From Diplocarpon mali (Eukaryota; Ascomycota; Leotiomycetes; Helotiales; Drepanopezizaceae): a DNA stretch of 64,000 nt. The position numbers were made by a program, and so were the translations under genes. Shown piece after piece: positions 56,557-64,000 of this stretch (position 1 is its first letter; each line of letters starts with the position of its first letter). Location of the stretch: positions 327,276-391,275 of the forward strand of contig JAENRP010000003.1 of assembly GCA_024741835.1 (NCBI GenBank), in the 5' to 3' direction. The notes beneath the pieces are model-generated. The model worked only from the letters and a program-made list of their open reading frames with translations, was not told the origin of the DNA and ran no database searches.

Positions 56557-58006
56557 AGTCGCAGGCCATAGCTTGCAAAACTTAAGTGATATTATAGCGC
56601 TGAAAGAGCCTTACTATCAACATCTTGCATCTATCTTACAATCAATACGCCAGTGATCGCTGATGGGTTTATGAATTGGACATAGTCGCTCTGCAGTAAG
56701 GTAAAGATTTTTTATCCATGTCACATTCGAGTCTCAATCTGTTCCTGCTTTGATATCTGATACTTATCACTAAGTATTTGCTTGATTGAACTTCCTTGAT
56801 AATCGATAATAGATCTCTACTACAAGTAGCTATAAACGATTTTTTATAAGTAGACAGATTACTATAACCTTAGTTAACCTGTGAATAATTTAATCCTGAT
56901 TCGTACAACCAATTGTACACAGCTTCACATCAACGTAGATAGAAGAGTTCATTCAGATTTCAATTATCATATCTTTTGCCATCGCCGAGTCTTAAGCCTA
57001 GCTAGCACCACAGTACGCTTAAGTGTCTACCACCTAGTCAGTTTAGGCGAGCCGTCTAAGCGTCCCGTCCTGACACGAGTCAACACCAGCTCGCAGTCTT
57101 GTTTGTCAACAATACTCGATTCTTCCTAGAGCCTCCGAGAGTCTCCTAGAGGATTTACCACGCGGCAGCCACGCCGAAAGGATCTGTCGCCGCGTGATCC
57201 AGTGATGTTGACTTATAGCGCTCTGACTGGAACATTGGATTGGAACAGGGGAAAGAAGCTTTCGCTTAACTGCCATCCGCATCAATACATACCAGGGGGG
57301 ATGTGATATTTCCATGTAATGAACGCAGCATTGCTCTCCCCCATATCAATCTTCAAGTTTTATGCGCTATTACACAGAACCTCGCAATCGCGAAACAAGA
57401 CGGATGAGACTTTACGAGCTCTGTCAGTATCTGACTGCCGCCCGGCGACTGGGAGGCTGGGAGATTCCAGAACGCATAGCCTTTTCAGATCTGTACTGCT
57501 GTTATGGTATTACTGAACTCGCCGAGGGACGTTTCTCCCAGACGAGATCTTGATTCGTCCGCTGCAATGGTTAGCGCCGCCACCGTCTCGCCTCCGCAAT
57601 GGTAGGACGATCGCTTGAATGCTCGCTCTGCCACGACGCTAACCCCACAACCCCACGTTCTAGCAGAGAAAAGAGGCGACAAATCCCAAGGTCCGCCCCA
57701 GGAACGAACAGCGATTGACGATCTGGATTCCAGAATCGAGCTACTAGCGCGGTGGACGACTCTTGTGAGGAGCAGTGCTTGTTGAGATCAGAGAGCCACG
57801 CCACCGGGTAGCTTCAAGCCTGGCTCTAACATCGACCCGGCGAAGCCTTTTGAAAACACCGCATATTTTATTCATAAGGCATGTAGTTCCCGTCGTGAGC
57901 ATGTCTCATCCAGCTCATACACCGGCCAAAAAGATCCTGCATTCCTTCTTACTCGCATACAACATTCTCAAAACCTCTCAGGGTACAGGTTGAAATAATC
58001 GCCAGG
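56557..58006. other. intergenic, AT-rich at left, no supported gene
   Basis: Short unrecognised frames only (e.g. 57362-57553). 56.6-57.0 kb is AT-rich. The right part should hold the promoter of the MFS gene. Confidence 0.45.
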
Positions 58007-59839
58007 ATGGCTGGAGGTGCAATGATATCAACCGGAGGGACGATCGAAGGTGGATTCCTGACAGGGAGACCGCTCTACTACCCTGTGTTCCTCATCACCC
58101 TCCTCTTCTTCCTCTGGGGATTCTCCTACGGTCTCCTCGATGTTCTGAATTCTCATTTCCAAACTGTGCTCAGCATCACGAAGCTGCAGTCTACCGGTCT
58201 CCAGGTCATGTACTTCGGTGGCGGGTTCGTTCACTTTCTTACCAGCTCAGACAGCGGGATACTGACTCTTGCCAGCTACTTCCTGTTCTCGCCAGTCGCT
58301 GCCGAAGTCCTCAAGCGCAGGGGATACAAAACCACAATCCTGATGGGCCTGGCCCTCTATTCTTTGGGTGCCGTTTTTTTCTGGCCCACGGCTCATTTCA
58401 GCAGCCCGGATAACAAGCTCACGTCTTACGGAGGCTTTCTCGCTTGCACGTTTGTCATTGCATGCGGTCTGTCCACCCTCGAGACTTCCGCGAATTCGTA
58501 CGCTGTCATCATTGGTGATCCTGCTTCGGCATCCATCCGTCTGCAGTTCTGTCAGTCGTGGAACGGAGTAGCTTCGTTCGTTGGCCCGCTCATCGCCTCG
58601 AAGTTTTTCTTTACGGGTGCGAATGCAAACAACCTCACAAACGTCCAATACGTAAGCTACCCAAGTACCAACGGCTGTTTTTTGACAGGTTTGTTAAATC
58701 CAGTAGGTATACCTAGCAGTGGCCTGTCTCGGTGTCGCCGTAGCCCTCTTATTCGTCCTCACCAAGCTCCCCGAGGTCTCCGAGGCAACCCTGGCCGAGA
58801 ATGCCGGTGTTGAGATCCTAGCCGTCGACGAGGAAGGTAATCAGATCGGCCAGGGTTCGATTTGGAAGCAACACAACATGTTTTTCGCTTTCGGTGCGCA
58901 GTTCGCCTACGTCGGTGCTCAGGTACGTTCCCTCTGCCCACGGACTCCCCTTCCAAGCGCACGACTGACTTGTAAACCAGGTCACGATTGGAGCCTTCTT
59001 CATTAACTACGTAACTGAGAATGGCGGGTATACCAAGCCGCAAGCGTCGAACTTCCTCTCCTACGCACTTATCATCTTCACCGTTGGCCGCTTCGTCGCT
59101 GTCGCGATCGCATTCTTTCTCTCACCTGCATTCATCATGCTCGTCTACTCTGCACTGGCTATCGCAACGACTGCTGCAGCGTCCGGACTGGAAGGCTCGG
59201 CCGGCGTGGGGGTGTTAATGGCAACTTACTTCCTGATGGCTCCGATGTATCCCACGATTTTCACCCTGGGCACTGCGAGTACGTATCCCCGATCCTAAGA
59301 CCGAGCCCCCATTCTCACATTTACTGACAATCTCCCAGATCTTGGGATACACACTCGTCGCGGTGCGGGTATTCTAGTCATGGTAAGCTACCCCGTCGTC
59401 AACTTCAACGTTGCTAACGTGTTTCAAGGGGGTGGCGGGCGGCGCAGTGTTCCCACCGATTCAAGGCGCAGTGGCCGACAACGCCTCAACCCGAATTTCT
59501 ATGGTCATTCCTCTCGTCGGCTTCGTCTACGTGTTCGGGTACTGTTTCTTCCACTGGTTCACACACGGCAAGAAAATTGCTCGCGTCAAGGACATCGTCG
59601 TTTCCACCGATACCGCAGGACGTAGAGGTTCGGCTTGGGGTGGCGCAGTGGGTGGTGCAATCAATTACGTGCACTTCACCGGCGAGAAAGACGCTGATGT
59701 TGTTGGGGGGTCGAGGAGGCTGAGTACTGTTAGCCACGGGCGTCGACAGAGTGTAACAGTCTCGGTCAAGAGACCATCGACAAGCCATGTGGAGGGATTG
59801 CCGGTGGAAGAGCAAAGAGGGAACCCTATTTTGTTGTGA
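58007..59839 (+). CDS. MFS sugar transporter, FHS/FucP-like
   Basis: Six exons (58007-58224, 58276-58651, 58707-58922, 58981-59278, 59339-59382, 59429-59839) encode 520 residues with all phases closing. The first intron (58225-58275, 51 bp) is a multiple of three with no stop, so retention would add 17 residues inside the second span; its removal restores the conserved MYFGGGYFLFSPVA. Twelve spans are expected. Family landmarks are FFLWGFSYGLLDVLN in span 1, ACGLSTLETSANSYAVIIGDP, FNGVASFVGPLIAS-like sequence and PTIFTLGTANLG. These resemble fungal FucP-type carriers (fucose:H+ symporter family), which move hexoses or deoxyhexoses with protons across the plasma membrane. The tail is Ser/Arg-rich (HGRRQSVTVSVKRPS). 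Substrate is not shown. Confidence 0.9.
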
Positions 59840-60082
59840 GCTGGTCGGCTTCCGGGAGAGCCATGGGTGGGTATAAAATATGGCGTGGAACATGAGAGAG
59901 CAAACTTATCGGAGTCGCGGAAGGCAGATATACTCTGGGGTACTTCTGTTTGTAGCTATACGAACTACCATGACAATTATGACTCATGTATAGCGTGCTA
60001 GTGTTCTCATCGGAGGATGGCTATTGGAAGTGCTTCACTCCACAACTCTGAAGACTCGTACCCGCCCCCCGCCCGGCAACGA

Positions 60083-61860
60083 TCATACCTGATTCGGCGT
60101 CTCAGCTTCACTAAAAGTAATATCTGCGGCCATCTCAGCAATTCCATAATTAGCAGTCTGTATATGCGCCGAAACTAGGACCGGAAAAATGCTGGCATCA
60201 ACACCCTTCAAGTTCGATTTCCCATAGACCCTCAGCTTCGAATCTACAACTCCGCCCTTCTTTCTAGGCAGCATGGCACACGTCCCCATAAGGCGATAGA
60301 TACTAAGCGTGGTTCTCAGCGCAAACTCCCTCCATTCCGCGTCCGTGTTGACAGTCTCAAGTCCAGGCTCGTACTCGGAAACCCATACCTCGCTTAAAGG
60401 CGGCGTAAGAGCGATCTGGCGACACTTTTTGATGGCCGCGATGATAGCTTGGATGTCACGCTCATTACTCTGGTAGTTTGAGTTGGTGACGGGTGTTTCT
60501 AAAAGATCTGTGGCATTGATTTGAACGCTTCCTCGGCTGAAGGGGTGCATGACGATCGCGAGGAGCGAAAAGAAGCCTTTGCTGTATAGCGGAGTACTGG
60601 CTGCGGGATAGCCCTTCACGCCTGTCTATCCGTCGCTATAAAGGACTTCGGGCTGTGGGACTGTCTTATCGGAAAGCGATTCAAGCATTTTCCCGCGCGA
60701 AAGAGCTGTCGAGTTGCCAATGGCTGCTTTTGCGAGGGCGATGAATTTGTCGTTATCTTCGCCAGCCTGTTGCCATGTCTGGTAAGTGTAGACACTACCG
60801 GTATAGTCATACATGGAGTAATGTCCGTCAGACCACAGTCTTAGTTGTTCCTCCGCATATTGGCATTATGCCTCAAGATATCAAAGGACAAATAAGTGTC
60901 CTTCAGCTGGTATGAGCTCTGCTTGCGAATTTGATCCTGGAGGGATTCGCCAACGCCCGGAAGGTCAATAAGTTGAGGTATTCCAGCTCCATCGACTACA
61001 TGTTTCCTGCCCACCCCCAGACTTCGAGGAGACTTGGACTTTGGTATGAGCCAGCAGAGATGATAACTTCTTTCTGCGCAATGATAATTGTCATATCCGT
61101 CAGGGTGACTCCTGTAGCCGTATATCCCCATCTGATCTTATTGAAGTCGATCTTCGTAACACGGGTATTAGACATCACTATGTGACTTGGGCCAGCGAGA
61201 GGCAAGTATGGATTTGTGCTGTATGATCGGTTTTTGCGCGTCGGATCTACACTACTCGTATGGTAGAAGACACCCAGTGGGTTTCCATCAAGCCACTTCT
61301 TATTGTTGCCAATGCCTATATTGTTCAAAGTAAGTGCCCAAGCAGCTTGGTGGCTGGGATAAACCGATTGATGGTTCCTTCCATGGTTCTTTCGTGCCTA
61401 TACCAGCATCGCCATACCACTCGGTGTTCGCACTGGTGAAGTTCATTAACCTCTTCATTGCTATCGAGAATTTCTCCCAATTCCAGCCTGGATTGCCAAC
61501 TTCCTACCAACCATTGTATTCGTTCTCAGGCGCACGATAATATGTCATGATTTTCAAAGCTGACGACCCTCCAAGTACTATTCCACGAATCTGAGGAAAG
61601 ACTCGACGGTTCACGCTCTCCTGAGATATCGTCATGAAGTTCAGTCATATTCGAACCGAGTCTTGAGCCCTTCTTGCCCGGAATGTTGATGTTCGGCTCA
61701 TCTCACGCAGATGGGCCTGCTTCAATAATGAGAATTCTTGAATTGGGAAGGCCTTGGCTAAGCAGTGTAGAGAGAGCTAGTCCGGCAGTTCCGCTACGAA
61801 CGACGATCTGTGTAAACTATTGGCCATGATATTCTTTGGCTATTTCAGACACTGCCATAA
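60083..61860 (-). pseudogene. GMC oxidoreductase pseudogene (glucose-oxidase/aryl-alcohol type)
   Basis: Successive minus-strand fragments read as a complete GMC protein: SGTAGLALSTLLSQGLPNS, then PNINIPGKKG, QESVNRRVFPQ and LGGSSALKIMTYYRAP, then PGWNWEKFSIAM, VTKIDFNKI, DLPGVGESLQDQ and a C-terminal part with RLMGTCAML and GIAEMAADI. In-frame stops interrupt it at about 61817-61819, 61703-61705, 61504-61506 and 60626-60628, and the frame changes near 61640, 61330, 61020 and 60855. The first glycine motif is also damaged. A functional gene cannot be read even if some breaks are introns, since several are inside conserved blocks. It was probably a secreted or intracellular flavoenzyme. It is a different subfamily from the intact GMC gene at 51.4-53.7 kb. 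Confidence 0.85.
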
Positions 61861-62504
61861 TCGCATAAGTTACTTTCGACTGCGATAGTTGTAGCGCAAG
61901 ATATAGCCCTGAGTAGTAACATGTTGCTGAGATCAAGCTCCCCAGATTGGAAGACTTGCCGGATTTGGGCAATTTCTCGTCGTCCGAAACCCGGTGAGTT
62001 TGAAAAGAGATGATTATTCTCAAACGCGAGATAATGGGGAGTCCTTAGATATCCTGCAAAGAGGAACAACCCAGCCGCCAGCAAAGCGCCCTAATGCAGT
62101 CATCTTCGATGTGGTGAGGTTGAGACTTACAAGGACAGGATCATGGCTGCCATCACGAGCGTCATTGCTGGTCCCAAGACAATTAACAGGGGATGACTGG
62201 ACTTTTATCACGAATGCTGATCTACGTAGCGAAATCAGTCGGCTGGAAAAAGATGCAGGGCGGACGCAGGTAAGCAGGAACCTAAATGCGGAGATCAAAA
62301 CAGAGTAAAGCGATGTGCTTGACGGCGGCTGCAGAAGTATGAAATAGCTGTGCAATAAGAGAGATTACAACATCGATACGAAAACACAATTCTTGATTCT
62401 GAACCCAGGCAATCTCCACTTCCGAAACGAATGAGTTGATAAACAATCCAGTGTATTGGTAAGCCGTTGAAAAGAAAGCGCTTGCGTCATTCAAGTACTG
62501 TTGG
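61861..62504. other. intergenic, no supported gene
   Basis: Possibly contains the decayed start of the GMC pseudogene on the left. Nothing recognisable to its right. Confidence 0.45.
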
Positions 62505-63566
62505 TTATCTCTTCCTAGACCAGACAAGCATCCCCTCATCTTTTCCGGCAAAGCTCGGTAGTGGGATCCTCCAGAGCAACTCCCATCCAGGCATTTCTTT
62601 CTCGAAATATTCTTCGGTCGTCTGGTCCGCAAATCCCGTGTATCGATTCGCATTATGCGTTCCAACGATTACGACTGTATTACCCCGGAATGCCTGCAGA
62701 ACTTTCTTTGTGAAGCTGCCAGCAGTGACCATGTAAACCATCAGAAGGATCTTGGCTTTTCCGCCATCGTTTCTTTTCAGATACTCAACTCCATCTTCCT
62801 TGATCGTATCTTCAATCCACATCGTTCGGTACTCGCTAGCCATGATATCCACAGCTGCAACATGAAGCTTCATTCTTCGAAGCATATATGTCCAATACCC
62901 GTTCCCACTCGCCATATCGATTACTCCGCTCGCATCCGATGCACTCACCAGCTGAGAGACGACGTACAACGCCTCATAACTAGGAACGACGCATCCAAAG
63001 TGGTGGTAGAATACAGGTAAGATTGGATGTGTTTGTTTTGCATTAGCCGGGTTTGCATACGAAGGATCAGGCAAAGGACCGAGAAATGCTGTCTCCTCAC
63101 ATGACATAGCCCACATGTCGTAGTATGGATTGACATGACTCTTTGCTTTTGGGGTTTTAGCTTCATACTTGCGTTGCGATTGCAGGTACTTGGCCACAGT
63201 CTCCCGAGGCGATCCCTTCTTTGCATTAGCCGCGAAGGAGGTCAAGGCTTTGAACGTGTCGGTTGCGGGAGAGAAGATAGAGGTGTATGCATTGATATCT
63301 GCCAATGGGACCTTTGTCAATCAATCGCTGCTGCGCAGAAGTTTTGATTTACTTACCTCTATCTTCTGCCCGTGTGATTGGTATTTGTATCTCAGTTCCC
63401 CGGTGTTAATTTGCTCTTGAACCTGTTTCAAGCCCATGGCGAACGAGTCTGCTCTGTAGACATAATTGTCGTCGGCCGAAAGATTGAAAGTGCTCACAAT
63501 TGTTTTCGAGAAGTTGTTATCGATTATCCCTCCCCAGTTGGCAAATATCTCATCTGAAGAAGGCAT
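62505..63566 (-). CDS. SAM-dependent methyltransferase-like protein
   Basis: Two exons, 63357-63566 and 62505-63311, joined in phase 0 over a 45-bp intron (GTAAGT donor, AAAG acceptor) give 338 residues. The ATG at 63564-63566 begins MPSSDEIFANWGG. A Rossmann-type SAM-binding core is visible: motif I as GVIDMASGNGYWTYML (199-214; the GxGxG loop is GNGYW), motif II as VAAVDIMASE (221-230), and motif IV-like ILLMVYMVTAG. The C-terminal half has VVIVGTHNANRYTGF and ends near LPSFAGKDEGMLVW. The pattern is that of an uncharacterised fungal group of class I methyltransferase-like proteins; the substrate is unknown. It appears intact although its neighbour is a pseudogene. Confidence 0.78.
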
Positions 63567-64000
63567 CACGAGGGCTTTGGGGGACTCCCGAAAGCAACGC
63601 TGTTGATAAAAAGGCAGTTGAAAATCAACATTGATAGGAACGGAAGAGTGACGTCAATGTTCAAGTGCTCGGGCACTAGCGGTCGTTGATTTAGCGCCAT
63701 TCTCCCCCCTGAAAGAAGCGAAGAGAACCAAACATGTCATTGGATTTCAAGTCATCCCCAACATTCCTGGATCATTCCTATCCAACTTCATTAACGTGAA
63801 TTTGATCGACTAGCACAGCTATACTGCAGATTCATATTATTCTGCTGGATAGTGGGGTTAACAGCAGCTTTGTGGTCGAAGGCACGAAATTATTTCTGCT
63901 TGATCATAGCTCTACAATTAGTGTCCCTCCAAGATAGCATTCAACAGATACACTACTAGTGAGGATATCAATGGACGTATAGTATATGGCTTTCAAAAAA
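63567..64000. other. intergenic, no gene seen
   Basis: Promoter side of the methyltransferase gene at the window edge; AT-rich, with no frame of interest. Confidence 0.5.

Noticed and set aside
51440..63566. Secondary-metabolite gene cluster
   Set aside because: Oxidoreductases, a transporter and a methyltransferase are present, but no polyketide, peptide or terpene synthase and no pathway regulator is seen.
1..64000. CRISPR arrays, bacterial operons, insertion sequences
   Set aside because: No regularly spaced repeats or prokaryotic features; intron-rich fungal genes throughout.

Overview
The window reads as nuclear DNA of a filamentous ascomycete (Pezizomycotina). The evidence is short introns, mostly 43 to 112 bp, with GT/GC donors, CTRAY-like branch points and AG acceptors; a HET-domain protein; an unspecific-peroxygenase-like haem enzyme; GMC oxidoreductases; and GC-richer gene blocks broken by AT-rich, gene-poor stretches. 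The species cannot be named from sequence alone. Exon boundaries were worked out by hand: frames were kept across each intron and the joined product was compared with remembered family patterns. No search or alignment was run.

Layout. 0-15 kb: a dienelactone hydrolase, an Lsb1/Pin3-type SH3 protein with a long in-frame upstream extension, a secreted peroxygenase-like haem-thiolate enzyme, a weakly supported hypothetical locus and an Mpv17/PMP22 protein, all on the minus strand. 15-23 kb: an AT-rich, repeat-scarred island with one credible gene, an 80-residue secreted six-cysteine protein. 23-31 kb: a secreted ferritin-like protein, a HET-domain gene 51 bp behind a multi-pass membrane protein on the same strand, and two small hypothetical genes. 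31-33 kb is AT-rich. 33-48 kb is a housekeeping-like block: a DHA1-type MFS transporter; a divergent pair of type II membrane proteins (SGNH/CE2-like esterase and a possible beta-propeller protein); an SNF2-family ATPase; an Avt3/4-like vacuolar amino-acid transporter; and a secreted glycerophosphodiesterase-like protein. 48-64 kb is an accessory region: an intact alcohol-oxidase-like GMC enzyme, a prepro-type secreted cysteine-rich protein with a Kex2 site, an FHS/FucP-like sugar transporter, a broken second GMC gene and a SAM methyltransferase-like gene.

How the genes may work together. The divergent pair at 35.4-39.3 kb shares a 301-bp intergenic region and both products look like Golgi or cell-surface enzymes acting on glycans, so joint regulation is likely. 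The HET gene and its membrane neighbour may form a functional unit. The right end mixes oxidoreductases, a transporter, a methyltransferase and a secreted peptide, as in accessory regions, but no polyketide or peptide synthetase backbone is present, so a metabolite cluster cannot be claimed. The two secreted cysteine-rich proteins, both with basic Kex2-like sites and both interrupted by introns, are the most interesting previously unlabelled items.
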